Part shown: positions 1 through 7,275 of the stretch, one piece after another | Layout of the letters: each line of letters opens with the position of its first letter | Position numbering within the stretch: the stretch's first letter is position 1 | Source: Segetibacter sp. | GTDB taxonomy: Bacteria > Bacteroidota > Bacteroidia > Chitinophagales > Chitinophagaceae | Assembly (NCBI GenBank): GCA_030146445.1 | Contig: JASLBT010000234.1 | Span: forward strand, 1 to 25,316 | Reading direction: 5' to 3' | DNA length: 25,316 bases | Program-made: the position numbers and the translations under genes | The notes under the pieces: model-generated | The model's database searches: none | The model's input: the letters and a program-made list of their open reading frames with translations, nothing else | Told to the model about the DNA's origin: nothing

Positions 1-32
1 TACCTATTTGCCGGGTTCAGTCACCACCATTG

Positions 33-923
33 TCAGCGATGTTCCCGGTAGGTGTTGATCGGCAGAGACGATCTTAATGGTTCAACTGCCCCAGGATGGA
101 GAAGGTTTTGACCAGCTTCAACTGCTTCTTTCAACTGCTCCATCGTACGAATACCCACAACGGCGGATGTAACAGCATCATGATGTAAGGCATACCGTAT
201 GGCTGTTTGCGCGGCTTGTTGTTCACCCGCCATCATTCGGATAGCTTCTGCGGCCTTTGCCACCTGTTCAGGGGAACGATCAAGGTACCCCTTCGGCTGC
301 TTGTTTACCAGTAATCCACCGGCGACTGTGCCCCTTGCCAATACGCCAATGTCATTTTGTTTCAGCAAATCCAGGGAGCTTTCTTCGGGGCGCCTGTCGA
401 GTAAGCTGTACTGCATCATTACACTGACAATATTTGACCGCTGTACATAGGCGCTGATTACATTAGGACGAATCGATGATATACCATAAAACCGGATCTT
501 GCCTTGTTGTTGTAATAATTCAAACGCCTCAATGGTTTCATCGATCGGATCGTCGATGGTACCACCGTGTAGCTGATAAAGGTCGATGTAATCCGTTTGT
601 AACCGTTTCAGACTTTGTTCCACCGCTTGCAGAATGTAAGTTTTGCCCGGGTTCCAATCCCAGCCGCTGCCATCCTCTCTCCACTGGTTGCCTACTTTTG
701 TTGCAATAACGGCTTTATCTCTCCTGCCCTTGAGCGCGGCGCCAACTGCTGACTCGTTAAGACCTTTATCGTACAGGTCAGCGGTGTCGAAAAAATTAAT
801 GCCCTGGTCAAGGGCAGAATGGATAATAGCGGCGGCGTCGTTTTGATCTGTCTTGAGCGACATACAGCCAAATCCAATACGGCTAATATTCAGGCTTGAT
901 TTTCCAAGTAATCTATATTCCAT
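33..923 (-). CDS. Aldo/keto reductase family oxidoreductase
   Basis: A 296-residue (beta/alpha)8-barrel NAD(P)H-dependent oxidoreductase; the physiological carbonyl substrate cannot be told from sequence. The four catalytic residues of the family are visible: Asp46 and Tyr51 in FFDTADLYDKG, Lys76 in IATKVG and His119 in LYQLHG. Length is normal for bacterial AKRs of the YghZ/general-stress type. The C-terminal half keeps the usual AVVGIRTMEQL cofactor-binding region. The start MEYRLLGKSS is the standard family N-terminus. It appears to be transcribed alone from a good Bacteroidota-type promoter about 25-55 nt upstream. Its downstream neighbour lies outside the window. Family assignment is firm, substrate unknown. 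Confidence 0.95.
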   Translation of the reverse strand: MEYRLLGKSSLNISRIGFGCMSLKTDQNDAAAIIHSALDQGINFFDTADLYDKGLNESAVGAALKGRRDKAVIATKVGNQWREDGSGWDWNPGKTYILQAVEQSLKRLQTDYIDLYQLHGGTIDDPIDETIEAFELLQQQGKIRFYGISSIRPNVISAYVQRSNIVSVMMQYSLLDRRPEESSLDLLKQNDIGVLARGTVAGGLLVNKQPKGYLDRSPEQVAKAAEAIRMMAGEQQAAQTAIRYALHHDAVTSAVVGIRTMEQLKEAVEAGQNLLHPGAVEPLRSSLPINTYREHR

Positions 924-948
924 GTTAATAGGGTATAACGAAAAGATG

Positions 949-977
949 CAAAGATAAAACCATCATTACCCGTCAAA
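949..977 (-). promoter_or_regulatory. Bacteroidota-type promoter of the aldo/keto reductase
   Basis: Read on the minus strand there is TTTG (977-974), a 17-nt spacer and TATCTTTG (956-949), a perfect match to the TAnnTTTG -7 box used by the Bacteroidota primary sigma factor. The implied transcription start near 942 gives a leader of about 20 nt before the ATG at 923. The spacer is at the short end of the reported range. Confidence 0.55.
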
Positions 978-996
978 GCTTCATGGGATGAGGTTA

Positions 997-1026
997 AAAC
1001 AAAATAGCCGCGACATGCACGGCTAT
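997..1026 (-). terminator. Intrinsic terminator of the small membrane protein gene
   Basis: On the minus strand ATAGCCG (1026-1020) and CGGCTAT (1010-1004) form a 7-bp stem around a 9-nt loop, followed by TTTGTTTT. It lies 22 nt after the stop of the minus-strand gene ending at 1048 and separates it from the aldo/keto reductase promoter. Confidence 0.75.
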
Positions 1027-1047
1027 CAATAGGGAACCTGAACATTG

Positions 1048-1341
1048 TTATATGTCGGTACTGGATGTTTTAGTAACGGTAACCTGGTCGGTGCGGCCGG
1101 CTCCGCCGGAATTACCACGTAGTAATAGAATCAGCAATAATACCAACACCACTGCTCCTACAACCCATACCCAGGGTTGAGTATACCAGACAGTCTCAGT
1201 TGTAGTAGTTGTTACGGTTCGGGAGCTGCTGGAAGAACTTGAACCACCGTCGTCCTGAGCCCAGGCTATTGTTTGAAATACGCTAAGCATGAAAAGGGTA
1301 ACGAATGTTTTGGGGCTAAGCACCCGGGTTAGATGTTTCAT
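1048..1341 (-). CDS. Small secreted/membrane protein with Ser/Thr-rich linker
   Basis: No family recognised. The 97-residue product has a Sec-type signal peptide (Lys/Arg near the N-terminus, hydrophobic core about residues 12-25, likely cleavage after AWA at 25-28), then a low-complexity linker with seven Ser in a row (34-40) and a Thr run (43-48). A second hydrophobic stretch at about 57-74 is followed by a short polar tail. This suggests an exported protein anchored once in a membrane. The reading frame stays open 29 codons further upstream, but ATG 1341 is chosen because it puts the signal peptide at the N-terminus. Single gene with its own terminator. Similar short proteins occur in Chitinophagaceae (from memory); function unknown. 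Confidence 0.7.
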   Translation of the reverse strand: MKHLTRVLSPKTFVTLFMLSVFQTIAWAQDDGGSSSSSSSRTVTTTTTETVWYTQPWVWVVGAVVLVLLLILLLRGNSGGAGRTDQVTVTKTSSTDI

Positions 1342-1623
1342 GTGACTGGTTTTAGTTGAGAGATACGTTTCATTAATCCACTGCGGGATCGTTAAACAAT
1401 ATTCAATAATTGCGCCAGAGTCTAACACAGAGGGCTGTAAATGAGCTCATTATATCGTGTGGCTGGCCAGGCTGACGATTGATGTCCGTGCGTTGATAGC
1501 AACAATATTTAGATAGCACCGCAGTAATGGATATCCCCGCCTGCCATCAAAACAGTGACTTCTTTAGACCGTTTCAACCGCAACTGAATGGGCCGGCAGT
1601 ACTAAAGCCGGAGGGCCATTGCG

Positions 1624-2214
1624 TTAAGCGCCATCATTTTGCGGGAAGATGCGGATCACCTTCATAAACCGGCCCATATAATAATCGTTTAATGGGGTTA
1701 TCGTTACCCCGTTGGCTTTGCCGGAGCTCGAATGGATAAACGATAGTCCGTTCGCGTCGACTGAGGATATTATTCCCATATGCCCCACGATCCTGGTTGT
1801 GCTATCGGTTCCGGTAAACAGGATCAGGTCACCTGGCTTTGCGGCAGACAATTCCACTTCTCTTTCCACATTAGTAAAGCTGACGGAAGAACGCGGTACT
1901 GCTATGTCGAAACGATTGAAAACGTGGGTGATAAATCCTGAACAGTCAAATCCTGCCTGCGGGTCCGTGGAGCCATACTTATAAGTCACTCCTGTAAGCG
2001 ACTGGGCGTAAGCAAGAAGTTCGGCAGGGGTAGTTCGCCCGGTTTCGATCACTGGTGGATCGAACGGCTTCACTGCAACTTCTTTCGGCGGCTCCTCTGG
2101 CGTCGTCTCTGGCAGGGTATCTATGGAAACCTGCTGCTCAGGTTGTAGCGTTTCCTTTTCCGGCTGCTTACAGCTCACACCTGCGAAAATCAATATCAAT
2201 AGTAAAATGCGCAT
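1624..2214 (-). CDS. NlpC/P60 family lipoprotein (cell-wall endopeptidase)
   Basis: A 196-residue predicted lipoprotein of the NlpC/P60 cysteine peptidase family, which cleaves peptide stems of peptidoglycan (often gamma-D-Glu to diaminopimelate bonds). The lipobox is FAGVSC with Cys15 as the lipidated residue. A Pro/Glu-rich linker (about 16-60) leads to the catalytic domain (about 62-190). Visible catalytic residues are Cys91 (GFDCSGF), His145 (IVGHMG) and His161 (SFIHSS). The open frame extends 44 codons upstream of ATG 2214, but that part would bury the signal peptide, so 2214 is preferred. It probably acts at the inner face of the outer membrane or in the periplasm. No operon partner is evident. 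Confidence 0.88.
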   Translation of the reverse strand: MRILLLILIFAGVSCKQPEKETLQPEQQVSIDTLPETTPEEPPKEVAVKPFDPPVIETGRTTPAELLAYAQSLTGVTYKYGSTDPQAGFDCSGFITHVFNRFDIAVPRSSVSFTNVEREVELSAAKPGDLILFTGTDSTTRIVGHMGIISSVDANGLSFIHSSSGKANGVTITPLNDYYMGRFMKVIRIFPQNDGA

Positions 2215-2666
2215 ACAACACAACGGCAAAAATCTTTCCAGTACACTGATCAGGAATGATAAAATGGGTGTTTTTGTCGGCCGTGTCGTGATTCGCGGGC
2301 GATTTTCTTCTGGCGACATCATTTTTGTGCGGGTATTCGAACACACCGATGTTTTATTTCAGCGATAAGGTTTTAAGCACAGCAACAACTTTAAATGGCT
2401 TATACAGGACGGCTTAATAAGCTCACCAGGAAAAGAGTAAGACCAAGATAACGGGTGCCAGGCACATGGGATACAACATAATGATTGTGAGATCGGGTTA
2501 GAAGTTCCCGCGGCCACCATCTTGTAGAGACAAGCAACACAGCAAACGCCCGAACGAAATTGTCCGGAGCCGGTGTGGTTGTTCGAATAACGCAAAAAGG
2601 GCTGTCCGGTTAGGGCAGCCCTTTTTGTTAACGTTAGATGTAGGATTAGTTTTACCGGCTCCAGTT
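2215..2666. other. Intergenic, no supported gene
   Basis: About 450 bases between the lipoprotein start and the next minus-strand stop. The only structure found is the terminator at 2594-2626. A 78-codon minus-strand frame at 2359-2595 has a composition unlike its neighbours (many Cys, scattered hydrophobics), no recognisable start context, and ends before the terminator of the adjacent gene, so it is not called. Confidence 0.5.
2594..2626 (-). terminator. Intrinsic terminator (potentially bidirectional)
   Basis: AAAAAGGGCTG (2594-2604) pairs perfectly with CAGCCCTTTTT (2616-2626), and the stem can extend by TCC/GGG. A run of T follows the stem on either strand. It lies 41 nt downstream of the minus-strand gene ending at 2667 and most likely terminates that transcript. 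Confidence 0.85.
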
Positions 2667-2954
2667 TTACGCTGGCTGGTCGCTCCCGGTCATATCTTCG
2701 GGGGAGGGGTTTTTAAGATAACTTTCAACTTTCTCTTCTATTGAGTTGTCTCCTTCGCCCGGTATATTACTGTCCTGCAGGTGTTCCCAATCACTGCTTT
2801 GTTCGGTAATGCCTTGTTTTTTGCTGATGACGCCCTGTTCGATTGGCTGACCAATATTGCTGGTATTGCTTGGGTCTGGCGGTGCCTCCCCATGATGACT
2901 CCTGGTTGGGTCCTCGTTTTCCAGGGGAAACGATTTGTTATCTGGATGGTCCAT
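2667..2954 (-). CDS. Small hydrophilic, probably disordered protein
   Basis: No family recognised. The 95-residue product is strongly acidic and polar, rich in Asp, Glu, Pro, Ser, Asn and Gln, with almost no hydrophobic core, no signal peptide and no membrane segment. It is probably intrinsically disordered and cytoplasmic. It starts at ATG 2954 (MDHPDNKSFP) and ends just before a strong terminator, which supports it as an expressed unit. It lies 35 nt downstream of the FlbD-like gene and could be co-transcribed with it. Coding status rests on the open frame, codon use and terminator rather than homology. Confidence 0.6.
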   Translation of the reverse strand: MDHPDNKSFPLENEDPTRSHHGEAPPDPSNTSNIGQPIEQGVISKKQGITEQSSDWEHLQDSNIPGEGDNSIEEKVESYLKNPSPEDMTGSDQPA

Positions 2955-2989
2955 AGCTTAACATTTTAATGTTTTTAAATTCCTGAACC

Positions 2990-3205
2990 TTAAATTGAAT
3001 GAACTGTGCTGTACAAATTTCCGGAAATCATCCGATCGATTTCTTCAGGTGTTTCCAGCACTTCTATCCCAAATTTTTCAGTGAAAAACAGTTCGGTCAC
3101 CACCATACCATCCTGGGTTTTCTTCGCATAATAATACAAGATCTGGTTGGCGTTTACGTGCACTGTTGTTCCCGAAAGGTTTAGTTTAATGATTGCTGGC
3201 TTCAT
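2990..3205 (-). CDS. Small FlbD-like beta-strand protein
   Basis: A 71-residue protein built as short beta-strands followed by an acidic helix. The pattern IIKLNLSGTTVHVNANQILYY...TELFFTEKFGIEVLETPEEIDRMI resembles the FlbD family (originally a small flagella-associated protein), which has the same 'parameter, expected-residue, strand, acidic helix' arrangement and occurs in non-motile Bacteroidota. No flagellar gene is nearby, so a flagellar role is not implied. ATG 3205 is chosen over a start 13 codons upstream because the strand pattern begins there. It lies 35 nt upstream of the 95-residue acidic protein on the same strand, possibly one transcript. Function unknown. Confidence 0.65.
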   Translation of the reverse strand: MKPAIIKLNLSGTTVHVNANQILYYYAKKTQDGMVVTELFFTEKFGIEVLETPEEIDRMISGNLYSTVHSI

Positions 3206-3519
3206 ACTGTTTATTGAATATCGTAAAACAATCAGGCCACACAACGCAGCTAATACCCGCCATCTTATACCTGGTGTGCCCTGGTAGCTAAACCGTTACA
3301 CGCAAGGCTGTCACAACCAGCCATAAAAATATCCTGTAAGCACAGCCCGATATACAGGTCTCAAAAGGCGCAGCAGGTCTAACAACCTGCTTTACAGCCG
3401 GTGCCGGGTACGGCACCGCGAGCAACGCAACCAAAATTTTTGGTTAATAATTGCGTCAATGCAAAATTTGCGCACTAATCGGGTTAAATTGCCGTTTTTC
3501 ATTTAATTATCAAAGAATT
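3206..3519. other. Divergent intergenic region with three consecutive hairpins
   Basis: The 314-base gap between the divergently transcribed FlbD-like gene and the helicase contains hairpins GGCTG/CAGCC (3306-3322), GCAGGT/ACCTGC (3373-3390) and CGGTGCCG-GGTA-CGGCACCG (3399-3418). The last is a perfect 8-bp stem with a 4-base loop. None is followed by a T-tract, so they do not look like intrinsic terminators. The helicase promoter candidate follows at 3439-3470. Confidence 0.5.
3439..3470 (+). promoter_or_regulatory. Probable promoter of the DEAD-box helicase
   Basis: TTTG (3439-3442), a 20-nt spacer and AAAATTTG (3463-3470), one mismatch from TAnnTTTG. Transcription would start near 3477, giving a leader of about 43 nt before the TTG start at 3520 and excluding the alternative TTG at 3451, which lies inside the promoter. 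Confidence 0.45.
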
Positions 3520-4728
3520 TTGAATTTTAAAGAATTTGGCTTCGACGAAAGATTGCTCGAAGGAATAGATGCGACAGGCTATGAAACGGCAACTGCCGTG
3601 CAGGAACAGGTTATCCCACACATACTCGCCGGCAAAGATATCATTGCATCTGCCCAAACCGGAACCGGCAAAACAGCCGCATTCCTATTGCCGATTATTC
3701 ATAAGATAATCTCTTCACCGAACGGTCACGACGATCACATCAACGCGCTTATCATTGTTCCTACCAGGGAACTGGCTGTGCAGATCGCGCAGAATCTTGA
3801 AGGGCTTTCCTACTTCACCTCCATCAGTTCAATAGCGGTATACGGAGGCGGTGATGGCGCCTCGTTTTCCCAGGAAAAAAACGCGCTTTCCAGAGGAGCC
3901 GATATCGTCATCTGCACTCCCGGAAGAATGATAGGTCACCTCGCAATGGGCTACGTTAAGTTTAAACACTTACAATATCTCGTCCTGGACGAGGCCGACC
4001 GTATGCTCGACATGGGCTTCAACGACGACATCATGAAGATCATATCGTTTTTGCCTCCCAAAAGGCAAAACCTGTTATTTTCTGCAACGATGCCGGGTAA
4101 GATCAGGGAGCTTGCGAGAAAAATCCTTCACCATCCCGAAGAAGTAAATATTTCCATCAGCAAACCGCCGGAAAAAATCGTTCAACAGGCATATGTTGTA
4201 TTCGACGCGCAGAAATCCGCGCTCGTAAAACACCTGCTTCGTTCAAAAGATTTTAAAAGTGTACTGATATTTTGTTCCAAAAAGAATAATGTAAAGGACC
4301 TGAGTCGCGATCTAAAAAGGTCAGGTTTTTCTATCGAAGAAATTCATTCCGACCTCGAGCAGGGTATGCGCGAACAGGTATTGGCTGCTTTTATTAATCA
4401 CCGGGTTAGAATACTTGTAGCAACCGACATACTTTCCCGGGGTATCGACATCGACAATATTGACCTGGTCATTAATTACGACGTTCCAAACGACGGCGAA
4501 GATTATGTACACCGGATCGGTAGAACTGCCCGGGCAGAAACCGACGGTACGGCCTATACCCTTATCAACGAAAAGGAGCAAAACAAATTTGCTGCAATTG
4601 AAGAGTTGTTAGGTAAGCCTGTTCCAAAAGCAGCTGTTCCCGAACAATTTGGTGAAACACCGGCTTACCAGCCACGTAGTGGCCGAAGCAGCAATAAAAG
4701 ATTTACACACAACGGCCGCAGAAATTAA
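3520..4728 (+). CDS. DEAD-box ATP-dependent RNA helicase (RhlE type)
   Basis: A 402-residue cytoplasmic RNA helicase acting in RNA remodelling, for example ribosome assembly, mRNA turnover or cold adaptation. Motifs in order: Q motif (Gln28 in TAVQEQ), Walker A AQTGTGKT (45-52), PTREL (81-85), TPGR (133-136), DEAD (157-160), SAT (188-190), then the second RecA domain with IFCSKK, ATDILSRGID and HRIGRTAR (331-338). A short basic tail (RSGRSSNKRF) is typical of RhlE-like proteins. The start is TTG 3520 (NFKEFGFDE follows), matching the family N-terminus; the extra 23 upstream codons do not look like the family. The CPBP protease gene begins 28 nt downstream, so co-transcription is likely. Confidence 0.95.
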   Translation: MNFKEFGFDERLLEGIDATGYETATAVQEQVIPHILAGKDIIASAQTGTGKTAAFLLPIIHKIISSPNGHDDHINALIIVPTRELAVQIAQNLEGLSYFTSISSIAVYGGGDGASFSQEKNALSRGADIVICTPGRMIGHLAMGYVKFKHLQYLVLDEADRMLDMGFNDDIMKIISFLPPKRQNLLFSATMPGKIRELARKILHHPEEVNISISKPPEKIVQQAYVVFDAQKSALVKHLLRSKDFKSVLIFCSKKNNVKDLSRDLKRSGFSIEEIHSDLEQGMREQVLAAFINHRVRILVATDILSRGIDIDNIDLVINYDVPNDGEDYVHRIGRTARAETDGTAYTLINEKEQNKFAAIEELLGKPVPKAAVPEQFGETPAYQPRSGRSSNKRFTHNGRRN

Positions 4729-4755
4729 AGGGGTCCGGCACTTTATTGAACTGCA

Positions 4756-5688
4756 ATGAACACTTACCTTAAGTATAAATCTCCGGGCAACCAGTTCGGT
4801 ATTTTTGTTTCGCTGTCCTTTGGCTTTCTATTGCTTACCTCGTACGCCACTATGTTGTTGTTTCCCGACATAGGTGAGATCCTGGCGAACAAAAATGCAA
4901 CTTCGAGCCCACACCTGATCACCCGTTTGAAGTGGGCTCAATTTCTTAGTGCAACGCTTTCATTTGTTCTGCCGGCCTTATTGTTTGGTTACTTTTCAAG
5001 CCCCAAACCTTTTCGGTATGTGGGCCTGTATCCACGTTTTTCCCTTCCCCTGGTACTGCTCTCAGTGGTGTTACTTATTGCCGTACAGCCGCTCGCCGGA
5101 TGGCTGGGTATGATTAATTCGAAAATCAATTTCGGCAGTATGCACCAGGAACTGCAACAGGTTGAAGCCGCCTATAACCAGTCGATGCAAACATTTCTTT
5201 ACATGAAGCAACCCTCCGACCTGGTAATAAACCTGTTCATGATGGCATTACTTCCAGCCGTTGGTGAAGAACTGTTTTTTAGGGGAGCACTGCAAAATGT
5301 ATTGCTGCGTATGAGCAGGATTCCCTGGCTTGCGGTTTTACTATCCTCACTCATTTTCGCACTTTTACATGGAACCTTTTTTAAGTTCCTTCCCATCTTT
5401 GCACTTGGCTTAATGCTGGGGACCGTATATTTTGTTACCAGGAACCTCTGGTACAACATCATTATTCACTTCCTGAATAACGCCATCGCAGTCTTCGCGG
5501 TGTATTATCAGCACAAAAGTGAAACCCTCAAACAATTTGCTGATGACAAGCTTACTGCCCCCTTTTACCTGGTGTTGGCCAGTCTTGCAATCACCATTGC
5601 CATCATTTATTATATGAAACAAAAAAGCGAAACTGTTCTACCGGTGTTGATGACAGAGGAGGAGCAGGGCGATTTTCATACCATATGA
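4756..5688 (+). CDS. CPBP family intramembrane metalloprotease
   Basis: A 310-residue multi-pass membrane protein of the CPBP/Abi (type II CAAX prenyl protease, Rce1-like) family. The zinc-dependent protease motifs are all present: EExxxR as Glu171-Glu172...Arg176 (GEELFFRG), FxxxH ending at His205 (FALLHG), and HxxxN as His238-Asn241 (HFLNN). About eight hydrophobic segments are visible. The bacterial substrate is unknown; family members cleave membrane-bound peptides or modify bacteriocin tolerance. It follows the helicase by 28 nt and overlaps the DUF2007 gene by four bases (ATGA at 5685-5688), indicating translational coupling. With cdsA and the decarboxylase downstream this is a membrane-biogenesis neighbourhood. 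Confidence 0.92.
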   Translation: MNTYLKYKSPGNQFGIFVSLSFGFLLLTSYATMLLFPDIGEILANKNATSSPHLITRLKWAQFLSATLSFVLPALLFGYFSSPKPFRYVGLYPRFSLPLVLLSVVLLIAVQPLAGWLGMINSKINFGSMHQELQQVEAAYNQSMQTFLYMKQPSDLVINLFMMALLPAVGEELFFRGALQNVLLRMSRIPWLAVLLSSLIFALLHGTFFKFLPIFALGLMLGTVYFVTRNLWYNIIIHFLNNAIAVFAVYYQHKSETLKQFADDKLTAPFYLVLASLAITIAIIYYMKQKSETVLPVLMTEEEQGDFHTI

Positions 5689-5891
5689 ACAACTGGTTTT
5701 TATTGCACACCACCACCAGCAACGCAGAGGCCAGCATCCTGAAAGGTATGCTGGAAGAAAACGCTATTCGGGTAATGGTTTTAAACCGGCAAGACAGTAG
5801 TTACCTTGTCTTCGGTGAGATCGAAGTTTATGTTCCCACTCACCAAAAAGAGTTAGCAAGAGACCTCATGGAGAAAGGCTGGCTTAACTAG
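5685..5891 (+). CDS. DUF2007 domain protein (putative signal transducing protein)
   Basis: A 68-residue protein covering essentially one DUF2007 domain. It begins WFLLHTTTSNAEASILKGMLEENAIRV, the family's usual 'move between compartments/positions' pattern, and has a central IEVYVPTHQKELARDLM helix. DUF2007 proteins resemble small ferredoxin-fold PII-like domains and are annotated as putative signal transducers without a proven role. The ATG overlaps the stop of the CPBP protease gene (ATGA), so its translation is probably coupled. No membrane segment. Small DUF2007 genes next to CPBP protease and cdsA recur in Bacteroidota (from memory of typical gene order). Confidence 0.85.
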   Translation: MNNWFLLHTTTSNAEASILKGMLEENAIRVMVLNRQDSSYLVFGEIEVYVPTHQKELARDLMEKGWLN

Positions 5892-6044
5892 TCACCGGGT
5901 CTAAGGCCTCGCATAATGAGTTATGCACGATTTGGTCAACGCAACAAACGGCGTCTGCTGCCCGGTACCCGCTTTGCACCAACAAAAGCGCTCTTTCCCT
6001 AACTTCATGGTTGCCGCGCCTAATTACCAACTTAACAACCTTCA

Positions 6045-6929
6045 ATGGCTTTCAACTTTCAAACGTTCAAAACAAGAGCAATGTCCGCCATTGTTTTCGT
6101 CGTCATCATGTTAACGGGCTTGCTTTGGAACCATTGGACGTTTTTTCTACTATTTTCCATCATTCACTTTGGCTGCTGGTTCGAGTACCAAAAGCTGGTA
6201 GGTTTAATCGATAAAGAGTACCAGGAGATCACCCCATTTCATAAATACGGTGTCATGATTGCGGGTTGGGCAATAATGCTTTACATGACCAACAATGCTT
6301 TTCAAATCGCCAATATAAGGCTGCACGAAATCGGATGGTTTGTGTTACTCGTATGTGGTGTTGTGCTTCCGTTAACAGAAGTATTGTTCACGAAAAACTT
6401 CAACGTCCGTTCAATTGGCTACTCAATTTTCGGAATTTTCTACATCTCGGTAGGTTGGGCAATGATGATTGGCTTACGAACACATGGAATGCTGTTTACC
6501 GATTCTTTGTTGTCGCTCGACCTTGGTTGGGTAATACCGATATTACTCATTTCAACCATTTGGATCAACGATACCATGGCATACATTGTTGGTTCTTTAA
6601 TCGGAAAAACGCCCCTGTCATCCATCTCGCCAAAAAAAACCTGGGAAGGAACAATCGGAGGTGCACTGTTGGCGGTGGCCACCGTAACGCTGGTATCGTA
6701 TTCGCTCATCAGAACTGCCGACGTGTCGTCTATTATTATTATTTCATCCATAGGAGCAATCATAGGAACGCTGGGCGACCTGCTCCAAAGTAAGTTAAAG
6801 CGGTTGGCAGGTGTTAAAGACAGTGGCCGGTTAATGCCGGGTCACGGAGGTTTTCTCGACCGGTTCGACAGCCTGGTTTTGGCAACGCCTTTTGTTTGGA
6901 TATACATTGTGTGGCTCCAAAATGTCTAG
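6045..6929 (+). CDS. cdsA: Phosphatidate cytidylyltransferase
   Basis: CDP-diacylglycerol synthase, an integral inner-membrane enzyme that converts phosphatidate and CTP to CDP-diacylglycerol, the branch point for phosphatidylethanolamine and acidic phospholipids. The 294-residue protein has about eight hydrophobic segments. Visible motifs are SPKKTWEG (195-202), GTLGDLLQS (241-249) with a metal-binding Asp, and the CDP-alcohol signature KDSGRLMPGHGGFLDRFDS (258-276). The start MAFNFQTFKTRA places the first basic amphipathic stretch right before the first membrane helix. It precedes the phosphatidylserine decarboxylase gene by about 350 nt, a gap filled by a GC-rich repeat, so the two may be separate transcripts. 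Confidence 0.95.
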   Translation: MAFNFQTFKTRAMSAIVFVVIMLTGLLWNHWTFFLLFSIIHFGCWFEYQKLVGLIDKEYQEITPFHKYGVMIAGWAIMLYMTNNAFQIANIRLHEIGWFVLLVCGVVLPLTEVLFTKNFNVRSIGYSIFGIFYISVGWAMMIGLRTHGMLFTDSLLSLDLGWVIPILLISTIWINDTMAYIVGSLIGKTPLSSISPKKTWEGTIGGALLAVATVTLVSYSLIRTADVSSIIIISSIGAIIGTLGDLLQSKLKRLAGVKDSGRLMPGHGGFLDRFDSLVLATPFVWIYIVWLQNV

Positions 6930-7012
6930 CGGTCACTTGCTGGCAATCCCATGATACCACTTTAAAGCTGAGGCATTTGCTTTAACAGCCTGGCAGCGCT
7001 ATAAAGTAATTT

Positions 7013-7153
7013 GGGGGTGCCCCCTGCTTTCGCGAACGCCGGCGAAATGCAGGGGTCGGGCTTTTCGTTCCAAGTCCTCGCCCCCAACGCAGTTGGGGGA
7101 CTGTGGGCTTTCCCCGTCCGACTGCGTCAGCGGGCGGGCACTTCAATCCCTCA
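7013..7153 (+). repeat. Multi-hairpin GC-rich interspersed element (copy A)
   Basis: A run of stems joined by pyrimidine-rich links: CCCCTGC-TTTCGC / GCGAAA-GCAGGGG (7021-7055), CCCCCAAC / GTTGGGGG with a 3-base loop (7081-7099), and CCCGTCCG / CGGGCGGG (7113-7138) whose interior is itself partly paired (CTG/CAG). The last hairpin recurs almost unchanged at 23826-23852. The layout of conserved single-stranded boxes (TCGGGCTTTTCGTTCC, CTGTGGGCTTT, CACTTCAATCCCT) between variable hairpins resembles interspersed elements I recall from Bacteroidota genomes; strand and function are unknown. Confidence 0.6.
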
Positions 7154-7250
7154 CCCAACTCGCGAGCACCAATACTAACCCAGCCCGGTTACCGGCAATT
7201 ACCGAAGCACGTACGCATTGTACAACAGCGGAATAATCCACGTACTCTGT

Positions 7251-7258
7251 TATATTTG
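7251..7258 (+). promoter_or_regulatory. -7 box upstream of the phosphatidylserine decarboxylase gene
   Basis: TATATTTG is an exact match to TAnnTTTG, ending 17 nt before the ATG at 7276. No convincing TTTG lies 17-23 nt upstream, so this is a half-supported promoter. It would give a leader of roughly 10 nt. Confidence 0.4.
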
Positions 7259-7275
7259 CAACATAATCTCACTTG

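Larger units (their letters stand above)
6930..7275 (+). other. Intergenic region occupied by a structured GC-rich repeat
   Basis: 346 bases between cdsA and the decarboxylase. It holds a weak inverted repeat TTAAAGC/GCTTTAA (6962-6985) without a T-tract, the multi-hairpin element at 7013-7153, and a -7 promoter box at 7251-7258. No open frame of note. Confidence 0.6.

Noticed and set aside
2359..2595. Minus-strand open frame of 78 codons between the lipoprotein and the acidic protein gene
   Set aside because: Composition looks random, no start context and no family pattern.
3373..3390. GCAGGT/ACCTGC hairpin as a terminator of the FlbD-like transcript or a plus-strand transcript
   Set aside because: No T-tract on either strand, and the FlbD-like gene is transcribed away from it.
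3451..3519. Upstream TTG start that would lengthen the helicase by 23 residues
   Set aside because: The added residues (Cys-rich, non-family) overlap the -33 to -7 promoter candidate, and the family N-terminus begins at the TTG at 3520.
6266..6793. Plus-strand open frame of 175 codons
   Set aside because: It lies in another frame entirely inside cdsA, whose motifs are unmistakable; its composition (many Arg, His, Trp, Asn) is that of a frame shadow.
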